Below are positions 1 to 5,868 of a DNA stretch of 6,381 bases, one piece after another (position 1 is the stretch's first letter; each line of letters begins with the position of its first letter). This stretch comes from Bacteroidales bacterium. Its GTDB lineage: Bacteria; Bacteroidota; Bacteroidia; Bacteroidales; UBA7960. The notes beneath the pieces were generated by a model that saw only the letters and a program-made list of their open reading frames with translations, was not told the origin of the DNA and did no database searches. The DNA lies in assembly GCA_007131895.1 (NCBI GenBank), contig SLPR01000130.1, forward strand, positions 1 to 6,381, given 5' to 3'. The position numbers were made by a program, and so were the translations under genes.

Positions 1-956
1 ATCTCGTCCAGTTTTTTGAGGACCTCTTCATCCAGCTGAATACTTGCTGCCCGAACTGCACTTTCCAGTTGCTCAAGGGTTCGTGGCCCCACAATGGGCG
101 CTGTTACCACCGGATTATGAAGCAACCATGCCAGCGCAACTTCTCCCGCAGGATGGCCAATTGTTTTGCACAGCCCTTCGTATTTCTCCAGTTGATCACG
201 TTTCTTTTCTATCTGCTCAGCCTGATTCTTGTCATTGCGTCTTACCCCCTTGCTTTTCTCCAGTGCTCCGCCTAAAACCCCACCTGCCAGCGGGCTCCAG
301 GGAATCAGCCCTAACCCGTAATGCCGGCATGCCGGAATAACTTCCAGCTCAAGCATCCGGTTGTCGAGATTGTAAATGCTCTGCTCGCTCACCAATCCCA
401 GGAACCCCCGTTTGGAGGCTTCCTGGCATGCAGTGGCAATATCCCATCCGGCGAAATTGCTTGAACCCACATACACTACTTTCCCTTGTTTTATCAGCGT
501 ATCAAAACTTTGCCATGTTTCATCCCATGGACAATCACGGTCAATATGGTGCATCTGGTACAAATCAATCCGGTCGGTTTGCAATCGCTTCAAGCTCCCT
601 TCACAATGTTTGCGGATTTTATAAGCGCTCAGGCCTGGCCCGTAACTGTTGGCTTCAGACAGATTTGCCTTGCGTTTCACCGGGCCGTAAACTTTGGTTG
701 CCAACACAACAGCATCTCGTCGTCCTCCCCCCTGGGCAAGCCACCGGCCGATAATTTCTTCCGTATATCCATGCTCCGCAGACCAGCCATAAACATCAGC
801 CGTATCGAAAAAATTGATCCCCAACTCCAACGCGCGATCCATGATTTTGAAGCTCTCCTCTTCGCTCGTATGCCATCCAAAGTTCATGGTTCCCAGGCAA
901 ATATTGCTCACAAGAACTCCATGCTTTCCCAGTCTCTTGTGTTTTACTGATGTCAT
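1..956 (-). CDS. Aldo/keto reductase, C-terminus cut by the window edge
   Basis: NADPH-dependent oxidoreductase of the aldo/keto reductase (AKR) superfamily, a soluble (alpha/beta)8 barrel that reduces aldehydes or ketones; the substrate cannot be read from sequence. The leftward frame is open for 318 codons and runs off the left edge, so only the last few residues are missing. The AKR tetrad is visible: D51 and Y56 in FFDTADVYG, K88 in LATKVYG, and H136 in DLYQMHH. The family segments KVVYVGSSNF (about 159-168), SEQSIYNL (190-197) and IPWSPLAGG (218-226) follow, and the C-terminal cofactor region includes PIVGPRTLEQLESA (287-300). There is no signal peptide. The start is fixed by a strong Shine-Dalgarno sequence just upstream. 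The gene lies 98 bases downstream of the toxin gene on the same strand with no clear terminator between, so read-through is possible. Family assignment is firm. Confidence 0.95.
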   Translation of the reverse strand, partial: MTSVKHKRLGKHGVLVSNICLGTMNFGWHTSEEESFKIMDRALELGINFFDTADVYGWSAEHGYTEEIIGRWLAQGGGRRDAVVLATKVYGPVKRKANLSEANSYGPGLSAYKIRKHCEGSLKRLQTDRIDLYQMHHIDRDCPWDETWQSFDTLIKQGKVVYVGSSNFAGWDIATACQEASKRGFLGLVSEQSIYNLDNRMLELEVIPACRHYGLGLIPWSPLAGGVLGGALEKSKGVRRNDKNQAEQIEKKRDQLEKYEGLCKTIGHPAGEVALAWLLHNPVVTAPIVGPRTLEQLESAVRAASIQLDEEVLKKLDE

Positions 957-970
957 GCTACCTCCTTTTT
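957..970 (-). promoter_or_regulatory. Strong Shine-Dalgarno sequence of the aldo/keto reductase gene
   Basis: Read leftward, the bases before the reductase ATG are AAAAAGGAGGTAGC, a full match to the 16S anti-Shine-Dalgarno core (AAGGAGGT, 967-960), ending three bases before the start codon. No other gene in the window has such a site, and Bacteroidota genes generally lack one. Confidence 0.8.
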
Positions 971-1003
971 AAGGGTTCAACTACTTGTAATCCGCTTAGC
1001 GTC

Positions 1004-1030
1004 CACGAATTACACCAATTTTCACGAATT
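1004..1030. repeat. Three phased CACGAATT-type octamers
   Basis: CACGAATT occurs at 1004-1011 and 1023-1030, with a one-mismatch copy CACCAATT at 1013-1020. The spacing is 9 and 10 bases, close to one helical turn. The array lies in the 98-base gap between the toxin stop and the reductase start, 48 to 74 bases upstream of the reductase ATG. It could be a small phased protein-binding array, or a degenerate intergenic repeat; I recall similar CACGAATT runs between genes in other Bacteroidota, but that is memory, not a search. Confidence 0.5.
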
Positions 1031-1054
1031 TATTTAAAATACCTTAATCTGCAC

Positions 1055-1402
1055 TTATTCGTCAAGGTCAAATATAATCCTTAAATTCTCCTTTACTTTT
1101 TCGCCTGTTTCTCCCGGAAGTTCACCGATTTTCTTAATCAATCTTTTGTTATCTATGGCCCTGAGTTGATCCATCATTACATCACAATCTTCCTTCACAT
1201 TGGCAATTCCCTTCTTAAGATATACCCTGAGTATTTGACTTTCCGGCTTAACATTGGTTGTTATCGGACAAATAAGTGTCGCAGGATGAACTTTGTTTAA
1301 TAAATCTGTCTGAACGATTAAAACAGGTCTTGTTTTCCCCGCTTCGGTGCCAAATTTGGGATCAATAGTTGCCAGCCATACTTCAAACCTCTTAGCCTTC
1401 AT
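1055..1402 (-). CDS. mazF: MazF/PemK-type toxin (endoribonuclease)
   Basis: Toxin of a type II toxin-antitoxin pair. MazF-family proteins are small SH3-like-barrel ribonucleases that cut mRNA at short sequence motifs when the antitoxin is lost. From the ATG at 1402 the protein has 115 residues, the usual length. Family signatures in order: FEVWLATIDP (6-15), EAGKTRPVLIVQ (20-31), CPITTN (45-50), and DQLRAID (78-84). R25 and T48 fall at the positions of the catalytic arginine and threonine of the Bacillus subtilis enzyme, so it is probably active. An ATG at 1420 would add six residues, but the start at 1402 places the usual start of the fold next to the first methionine and gives an 11-base overlap (ATGAAGGCTAA) with the antitoxin stop, typical of coupled translation. 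No Shine-Dalgarno sequence is seen. The RNA target motif cannot be read from sequence. Confidence 0.93.
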   Translation of the reverse strand: MKAKRFEVWLATIDPKFGTEAGKTRPVLIVQTDLLNKVHPATLICPITTNVKPESQILRVYLKKGIANVKEDCDVMMDQLRAIDNKRLIKKIGELPGETGEKVKENLRIIFDLDE

Positions 1403-1625
1403 ACATTTCTGATTTTTCAAATTCTGAAAGCACTTTCATAGATTCATCACTTACCATTTTCGATTCTGCCTCAAGAAGCTTTTCCATAATTTTCTTTTTC
1501 TGGATTCGATTATAGTACTGTATTGCTTCATTAATGTATCTATTCCTTGGTTTTTTAATTTTCCCAAGCAATTCTTCTGTTTCCTGATACACATGGTTAT
1601 CAAGTTTCAATGACAGGGTTTTCAT
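1392..1625 (-). CDS. Ribbon-helix-helix antitoxin of the MazF pair
   Basis: A 77-residue protein directly upstream of the toxin and overlapping it by 11 bases. The N-terminus has the ribbon-helix-helix layout: beta-strand TLSLKLD (3-9), helix A (about 10-22), a turn with KKPRNRY (24-30), and helix B starting at YINEAIQYY (30-38). This fold dimerises through the strand and binds operator DNA. The charged tail (about 43-77, many K and E) is the part expected to wrap and inhibit the toxin and to be degraded under stress. MazF toxins paired with this antitoxin type are known from Firmicutes (EndoAI of B. subtilis), whereas E. coli MazE has a different fold. The ATG at 1625 is preceded by a Bacteroidota-type promoter and palindrome. 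Antitoxin role is inferred from fold, size and gene order. Confidence 0.88.
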   Translation of the reverse strand: MKTLSLKLDNHVYQETEELLGKIKKPRNRYINEAIQYYNRIQKKKIMEKLLEAESKMVSDESMKVLSEFEKSEMYEG

Positions 1626-1648
1626 TTTTATACCGCTTTAGTGCACCT

Positions 1649-1679
1649 TAAAAGTATATACTATTTTACAATTTTCAAA
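1649..1679 (-). promoter_or_regulatory. Bacteroidota-type promoter of the toxin-antitoxin operon
   Basis: Read leftward, TTTG (1679-1676) is followed after 19 bases by TACTTTTA (1656-1649). The Bacteroidota primary-sigma consensus is TTTG, 19-21 bases, TAnnTTTG, so only the last base of the -7 element differs. Transcription would begin roughly 15-20 bases upstream of the antitoxin ATG, giving a very short leader. Confidence 0.6.
1653..1662. promoter_or_regulatory. Palindromic candidate operator for antitoxin autoregulation
   Basis: AGTATATACT is a perfect 10-bp palindrome overlapping the upstream half of the predicted -7 element. Ribbon-helix-helix antitoxins bind short palindromes over their own promoter, so this is a natural site for repression by the toxin-antitoxin complex. 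The placement is seen; the role is inferred, and short AT-rich palindromes can arise by chance. Confidence 0.45.
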
Positions 1680-1799
1680 ACAGTAATTTATTTTTATAAA
1701 CACATCAGCATTAAAAACCAGCAGTTAAAACTAACGGCAATGGTCAGGAATTTTTTCGTTACCCATTGCTGTTCTGTTAATCGTAAAGGAAAAGATGCT

Positions 1800-1835
1800 G
1801 CCACAAACCAGGGGGATTTTGCCTCATTTTGTGGT
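1800..1835 (-). terminator. Weak candidate terminator after the lipoprotein operon
   Basis: CCACAAA (1801-1807) pairs perfectly with TTTGTGG (1828-1834), with a possible flanking G-T pair, around a 20-base loop. On the leftward transcript the hairpin begins about 35 bases after the lipoprotein stop and is followed by CAGCATCTTTTCC, a poor U-tract. It may slow or end transcription before the toxin-antitoxin promoter, but stem and tract are both weak. Confidence 0.3.
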
Positions 1836-1869
1836 CCCGCTTGCGGCAACTTATTGCAGGCGGTAGTTT

Positions 1870-2364
1870 TTACTTTATACTTGCCAGGTCAATGTGTGGT
1901 GGAATGCCCTGGGGAAACCGTGCAAACATTCTTAACTTGTCATAAGTCATATCCTTGTCGCTGTAAGTAAAGGCATTCTGTCCCGTAACTGTAACCGTAA
2001 TGGTAACAATTAAATGAATGGGCATTGTAATTATTGAGTAAATACCATGAATGAAGGGATAAACAATAAATACAGGAATTGTCCAACCATAATTTCTGGG
2101 TGCAGCATATTTGAGTTTAAATCTTTCTACTTCACTGATGGGGACTGTTATGCACTCTTTTGTATCTTCTGTCAGCACAACAATTTCATTGGTGTCAATG
2201 GCAATTAGCTCTCCATCAATATTTGATGCTGTCTTGCGAACGATTCGGATATATGAACCATACTCATTAACCCCGATCTTGTCTGATGGGGGTAAATATG
2301 CCGGCGATTTGCAGCTGCTGAAAAAAAAAATCAACAGGCCTATAAGGGCGATATTAGTCTTCAT
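1870..2364 (-). CDS. Uncharacterised small lipoprotein, second gene of a coupled pair
   Basis: Predicted envelope lipoprotein of 164 residues; function unknown. The signal peptide is MKTNIALIGL through FFFSSC, with lipidation expected at C18. Residues 35-85 are beta-rich (YIRIVRK, GELIAIDTNEIVVL, ECITVPISEVERFKL) and resemble a segment in the protein encoded upstream. Residues 94-128 are strongly hydrophobic (GWTIPVFIVYPFIHG, then a run rich in I, T and V) and could insert in a membrane. The C-terminus carries MFARFPQGIPPHIDL (146-160), which I recall as a conserved ending in similar Bacteroidota lipoproteins. An upstream ATG at 2388 would add eight residues ahead of the signal peptide. The start at 2364 is preferred because it begins the signal peptide cleanly and overlaps the upstream stop by 11 bases (ATGAAGACTAA). 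It is probably co-transcribed and translationally coupled with that gene. Confidence 0.85.
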   Translation of the reverse strand: MKTNIALIGLLIFFFSSCKSPAYLPPSDKIGVNEYGSYIRIVRKTASNIDGELIAIDTNEIVVLTEDTKECITVPISEVERFKLKYAAPRNYGWTIPVFIVYPFIHGIYSIITMPIHLIVTITVTVTGQNAFTYSDKDMTYDKLRMFARFPQGIPPHIDLASIK

Positions 2365-3949
2365 AGTATGAGAATGTTTGAGTGTCAATTCTTGTGCTCC
2401 AGAATTCTTGTTCCATTGTGGATTCGTATTGTTTGAATTTTTTCGCTTCTTCCCTGAGATATCTTTCAGGATTAAACACCATTTGTTTAAGTTTTAGCAA
2501 GTTCTTATTCTTTAACCAATTCTCTCGCATCCATTCAAGATAATATCCCTTTGAATAAAGGAATAATTCGTAATCCCTGTTTGCTTCCGGCATAATGAAA
2601 TTAAACTTATACGCACTGCCGGGCATTGAAATTAAATATTTATCCGGTGATAAAATTTGGTTTAACGCAACGTTGTCTATTTGGCCTTTATGAAGAATTG
2701 AAGATGGGGAAAGTTCAATGGGCTTAACCTGGCTTTCAATATTTGTCAGCGCAACGTAATCTATTCGCCACAATCCTCTGTTCAAAACAAGTTTGACTTT
2801 AACTTTGGAATCGGATGGAAGGTTTTGTAAAGGAATAATTTGTCTGTTAATTGCAATGGGACCCGTTTCATAAAATCTATCCTGATACTCCCAGTTACTG
2901 TTTTGCCCATTCCAGGTATAGACATCTATTCCTCCCAATAATTTTGTGGTTGCATCAAAAGTATTTCTCATATCCTCATCAGTTTCCAATATTGCAAAAA
3001 CATCACTGACTTCATCACCCATATAACCCATTGCGCTATAGAATAAGTATGTTGTCATCAGTGTTTGGCGGAAATTCAGGATAAATCCAATGTTATCTGT
3101 ATTTTCAACGTTTTCGAATGTTAAATAAATTTCCTCCCTGCTGTTCAAATTGTTTTCATCTGACAATGAATATCTTTCTTGTCTGTCTTGACTCTTTAAT
3201 AGTGCTGTAATATTTCCTTCATCTGCCGTTGAATAAGACAGGGAATAATTGTTTGAACAGAGGTAAAAGTCGTTGGTTGGAGATTGGTATACCCTTTCTC
3301 CCTCTTCAAGCGGATAGGCAAGAATTTTGACATCCTTAACACAATGGGTTTCCAACGCTTCATTTTTCATTGTGATGGGAAAATCTTTGCTGGTAATTCG
3401 TTTAGGATTTAAGGCATCAATGTCAAAATACTCCATTGATGGTAAAATAGCATTGGAAAAGCCTTCTGCATCGGCATAATGAAAATTGTCGTTTTCATTG
3501 ATGTAAAAAGTAGGACAAGAGCCGAAACAAGCTTTGGGATTTGTCAGGCAAACGATTCCCATGGCAACATCAAGTCCGGTCAATATAGCTAATGCCGCAA
3601 TCCTGCCCGATTCCGGGTTCATAATTTTCGTATTGGTTTCAAATATTGCAACGCTGTCAATGGGGATGCTGATGGAGTCTTGTAAAATCTGTTTCCGGTT
3701 AAAATCATATTGAGTCCCCTTGCCGCTGACTATATTCAAGGTCGTGTCAACTTTCCAGTTGTCCTCCAGTATGATAACATCGCCATTTTTCAGATGGGCT
3801 TTTAAAAATGGTTTTGTTTGTAAATTCCTGGTCTCGTGAATTAAACTATTCGCCTCTCTGTAGTTGGAACGAAAATAGTAGGTCTTGCAGGATTGTATAG
3901 CGATCAATACAACCGTTACTGTCAAAATATAAAAAATGTTTTTTTTCAT
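2354..3949 (-). CDS. Uncharacterised 531-residue lipoprotein with ACFGSCPTFY motif
   Basis: Large predicted lipoprotein of unknown function, first gene of a leftward pair. The signal peptide ends in LIAIQSC with lipidation expected at C21. Residues about 51-104 form a short beta-rich segment (NGDVIIL, then SISIPIDSVAIFETN) that looks related to one in the partner protein. A hydrophobic stretch at about 116-135 leads straight into NPKACFGSCPTFYI (138-150), with cysteines at 134, 141 and 145, followed by HYADAEGFSNAI (157-168) and YFDIDALNPKRI (174-185). I recall such strings in hypothetical Bacteroidota lipoproteins but know no function. The middle (about 190-440) looks like beta-sandwich sequence. 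The C-terminus (about 448-531) is charged and helical: IMPEANRDYELFLYSKGYY, WMRENWL, MEQEFW, and a tyrosine-rich end. The start is unambiguous and has no Shine-Dalgarno sequence. About 180 bases upstream is a -7-like TATATTTG without a good -33 partner. Confidence 0.9.
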   Translation of the reverse strand: MKKNIFYILTVTVVLIAIQSCKTYYFRSNYREANSLIHETRNLQTKPFLKAHLKNGDVIILEDNWKVDTTLNIVSGKGTQYDFNRKQILQDSISIPIDSVAIFETNTKIMNPESGRIAALAILTGLDVAMGIVCLTNPKACFGSCPTFYINENDNFHYADAEGFSNAILPSMEYFDIDALNPKRITSKDFPITMKNEALETHCVKDVKILAYPLEEGERVYQSPTNDFYLCSNNYSLSYSTADEGNITALLKSQDRQERYSLSDENNLNSREEIYLTFENVENTDNIGFILNFRQTLMTTYLFYSAMGYMGDEVSDVFAILETDEDMRNTFDATTKLLGGIDVYTWNGQNSNWEYQDRFYETGPIAINRQIIPLQNLPSDSKVKVKLVLNRGLWRIDYVALTNIESQVKPIELSPSSILHKGQIDNVALNQILSPDKYLISMPGSAYKFNFIMPEANRDYELFLYSKGYYLEWMRENWLKNKNLLKLKQMVFNPERYLREEAKKFKQYESTMEQEFWSTRIDTQTFSYYED

Positions 3950-4696
3950 TATCGGTCTGTTTAGATAAAATGTCGTTTTAAAATTACCTCCAACATTCCC
4001 AACTTGTGCTAATCCTTTTGTTTTGCGTCTTGCGCTTATTTCAATTACAGAATGCCTTTCTCAAATGCCACAATAGACCTATTCCCCATCCACTTCTCAT
4101 TACAATTATGCACATACTCCTCTCCCTAACCTGTGCCAAATATAAACATTTTTTAACATGACGAATGGTTTTTATCCGACCAAATAAAATGTTTTCCGAT
4201 AACCTGCAATCTTGCCATGACAAATAATGGAACTGATGACCTCTGTTCTTCCCAGCATTAAATTAATAATCGACAGAAAAAACTGACGGCAAAGGACAGG
4301 ATCAATTGGCGGTATCCATTGCCGTGATCATGGCATCTCCAAGCTGGTAAGCTTATTCAGCAAATTCACCCATCACATAATTTTCACGCATTTCGGCAGC
4401 TGGTTTTATAAGGTCATGCGGGAGTCCGGGAAAAAGCTGAATTTCTACGAAATGAAAAATTTCCGCTGCTTACAACGCAATGAAAACAGAGATACACAAG
4501 CTTTAAACAGGGTGTTTTTTCCACACCTTTACCCGGAATAATTCACCCTTGACTTTATTATCAACTCCCCGTTTCTGGCCAACCAGTTGAAAATGAGCTT
4601 TTAATTAAGATCATACAGTTGCGCGCAGAACTTTCAGCGGTCCGGTGGTATATTATTTGAAATTGTCTGGGAAATAATCTTAAACAAAAATTAATT
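3950..4696. other. Gap of about 750 bases without a convincing gene
   Basis: This stretch separates the leftward lipoprotein pair from the rightward cupin gene and should hold both promoters. Short open frames exist on both strands but none has a recognisable motif, good start or ribosome site. A leftward TATATTTG (4144-4137) matches the Bacteroidota -7 consensus but has no TTTG at the right distance. About 4287-4541 is less AT-rich than its surroundings and is open for 85 codons rightward. The opposite strand reads 38 open codons (4469-4356), a TAA, then 16 more open codons. This may be the remains of an old gene, but I cannot identify it. Confidence 0.5.
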
Positions 4697-5245
4697 ATGA
4701 AAAAATCAGTATTTTTTATCAGATTTAGTTTAATGCATTTTTGCGCTGCTTTAATCGCTTTTATGTTTCTTTCCGCATGTCAGCCACCCACCCCAACCGA
4801 AGAAGCCGAAGTTGAGGATCCGATGATCCCCGAAGTGATAACGGAAGACATGGGAAGGCAACCCTGGGTGTTGGATATTAAAAAGGAAACCATAGAAAAC
4901 CCTCATTACCGTGAAGCAAAATGGACGGGAGACTACCTGCAAATGGTATTCATGTCGCTGAATCCCATGGACGGCATTGATTTGGAAGTGCATGAGAACC
5001 ATGACCAGTTCATTCGCATTGAACAAGGAGAGGCCCGTGTATTGATGGGGGAAACCCGGGAAAGTCTGTTATTTGACCAAATGGTTTATGATGACTGGGC
5101 CGTTTTTATTCCTGCCGGTTACTGGCATGAAGTCAGGAACACAGGAGAAAACGAACTGAAACTATATACCATTTATGCACCTGCAGAGCATCCCTCCGGT
5201 ATCATCCATGAAACCTATGAAGATACAGAGGGCTATGAACATTAA
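4697..5245 (+). CDS. Cupin-domain lipoprotein
   Basis: A 182-residue envelope lipoprotein carrying one cupin beta-barrel. The signal peptide (residues 1-28) ends in FLSAC, lipidation expected at C28, followed by an acidic, proline-rich linker (about 29-50). Cupin motif 1 spans 93-111 (G93, H99, H102, D103, Q104, E109, G111) in the variant with H, D and Q rather than the classic HxH. Motif 2 is IPAGYWHEVRNTG (138-150) with P139, H144 and N148. H99 and H144, with H102 or Q104, are likely metal ligands. Single-domain cupins bind a metal and act as isomerases, dioxygenases or small-molecule binders; substrate and reaction cannot be told here. Lipid anchoring of a stand-alone cupin is less common than cytoplasmic forms. 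The start is clear; there is no Shine-Dalgarno sequence and no convincing promoter match. The gene appears monocistronic, with a strong hairpin after it. Confidence 0.88.
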   Translation: MKKSVFFIRFSLMHFCAALIAFMFLSACQPPTPTEEAEVEDPMIPEVITEDMGRQPWVLDIKKETIENPHYREAKWTGDYLQMVFMSLNPMDGIDLEVHENHDQFIRIEQGEARVLMGETRESLLFDQMVYDDWAVFIPAGYWHEVRNTGENELKLYTIYAPAEHPSGIIHETYEDTEGYEH

Positions 5246-5263
5246 CATTGATGTGTAATTGGT

Positions 5264-5275
5264 GCATTATAATGC
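5264..5275. repeat. Perfect 12-bp palindrome after the cupin gene
   Basis: GCATTATAATGC reads identically on both strands and starts 19 bases after the cupin stop codon. As RNA it cannot form a good loop, so a dimeric DNA-binding protein or chance are more likely explanations than a hairpin. It sits just before the GC-rich hairpin region. Confidence 0.5.
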
Positions 5276-5289
5276 TTTCCCGGACCTAA

Positions 5290-5335
5290 TGCCCGGGTGC
5301 CGAAATACAATCCTCATGGATTTTGGCCCCGGGCA
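5290..5335 (+). terminator. GC-rich hairpin, probable terminator of the cupin gene
   Basis: TGCCCGGG (5290-5297) pairs perfectly with CCCGGGCA (5328-5335). After one bulged T the stem continues with GCCGAAAT (5299-5306) against ATTTTGGC (5320-5327), including one G-T pair. The arms total 16 pairs. The distal part can alternatively fold as AATCC-TCAT-GGATT. The sequence then runs ATTATCTTTTT, so the T-tract begins seven bases after the stem. It lies 45 bases past the cupin stop. An overlapping alternative hairpin, CCCGG (5279-5283) with CCGGG (5293-5297), would destroy the main stem. Confidence 0.6.
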
Positions 5336-5476
5336 ATTATCTTTTTAAAAAAAAGTGAGACTTCTATTTAATCCTTTTTAAAAATCTTTTAAACAAAGCC
5401 ATGGATAGGTTCTGCAAAGCCCAAAAAGAAGACCTCAATTCCCTGCCGGTTTCAGGCACAATACCGGGAAGCCACA

Positions 5477-5611
5477 ATGGCAAGGAGATTGGATAAACAG
5501 CGATTGGACAAACTTAATGAATCAGAAATGCTTTTTATTTACTGCAATAAATATAAAAACGCTTATTCTGCAAAAAATGCCCAAACCCTGAAAAGGTTTT
5601 CTGAGTTGTAG
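5477..5611 (+). CDS. Doubtful small open frame, 44 residues
   Basis: ATG-initiated frame encoding a basic, charged peptide (MARRLDKQRLDKLNESEML at the start, KNAQTLKRFSEL at the end). No family is recognised, and no Shine-Dalgarno or promoter motif is seen. It ends seven bases inside the open frame that carries the first BON half. The composition is protein-like rather than random-looking, but a frame this short can easily occur by chance. Confidence 0.25.
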   Translation: MARRLDKQRLDKLNESEMLFIYCNKYKNAYSAKNAQTLKRFSEL

Positions 5612-5844
5612 CAATTTTTCACAACTGTGTACGAACATCCACATTTTCTGCTGAATGGGAAACAGAAAGCAACCTGGATTCAAGATTGTTATGGAAAAGC
5701 CAGCTCAACGCCGCCCAAATTAAGGTCCGGTCCGAAAACGGGTGGATCACCCTCACCGGAGAAGTGGACAGCTACCGGGATAAAAAGCTTGCTGAAAATA
5801 TTTCCGGCTCTGCCACAGGAGTTATCAGCGTAAATAACGAATGA
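5605..5844 (+). pseudogene. BON-domain fragment lacking a start codon, first half of a broken gene
   Basis: This frame is open from 5605 to the TGA at 5842-5844 and contains a clear BON domain (about 5677-5841): LLWKSQLNAAQIKV, ENGWITLTGEVDSY, then KKLAENISG and GVISVNNE. BON domains are small alpha/beta modules of periplasmic or stress-related proteins such as OsmY, thought to bind membranes or ligands. There is no ATG or GTG in the frame; TTG at 5686 would cut into the domain's first helix. The TGA is followed at once by TAA, and the same frame then continues through VKPKKTA into a second BON domain. In multi-BON proteins such a linker joins two domains, so this looks like one gene split by nonsense changes or by compensating frameshifts near an A8 run (5857-5864). 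A sequencing error cannot be excluded. Confidence 0.6.
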
Positions 5845-5868
5845 TAAGTAAAACCAAAAAAAACAGCC

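Noticed and set aside
44..950. Several rightward open frames of 80-150 codons opposite the aldo/keto reductase
   Set aside because: The leftward strand encodes a complete, motif-rich reductase over the whole stretch; the rightward frames have no family motifs and are its antisense shadows.
1641..1970. Rightward 109-codon open frame between the antitoxin and the small lipoprotein
   Set aside because: It overlaps the toxin-antitoxin promoter and the lipoprotein C-terminus, shows no domain, and its composition is not protein-like.
4137..4144. Leftward TATATTTG as a confident promoter for the large lipoprotein
   Set aside because: The -7 match is exact but no TTTG lies 19-21 bases upstream, and it would give a leader of about 180 bases; kept only as a note.
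4041..4223. Leftward 60-codon open frame upstream of the large lipoprotein
   Set aside because: Rich in W, C, R and M with no recognisable fold, no ribosome site, and it spans the likely promoter of the lipoprotein pair.
5627..5833. Rightward 68-codon frame starting with GTG over the BON fragment
   Set aside because: It is in a different frame from the clear BON sequence and looks low-complexity (rich in P, S and K); the BON frame explains the stretch.
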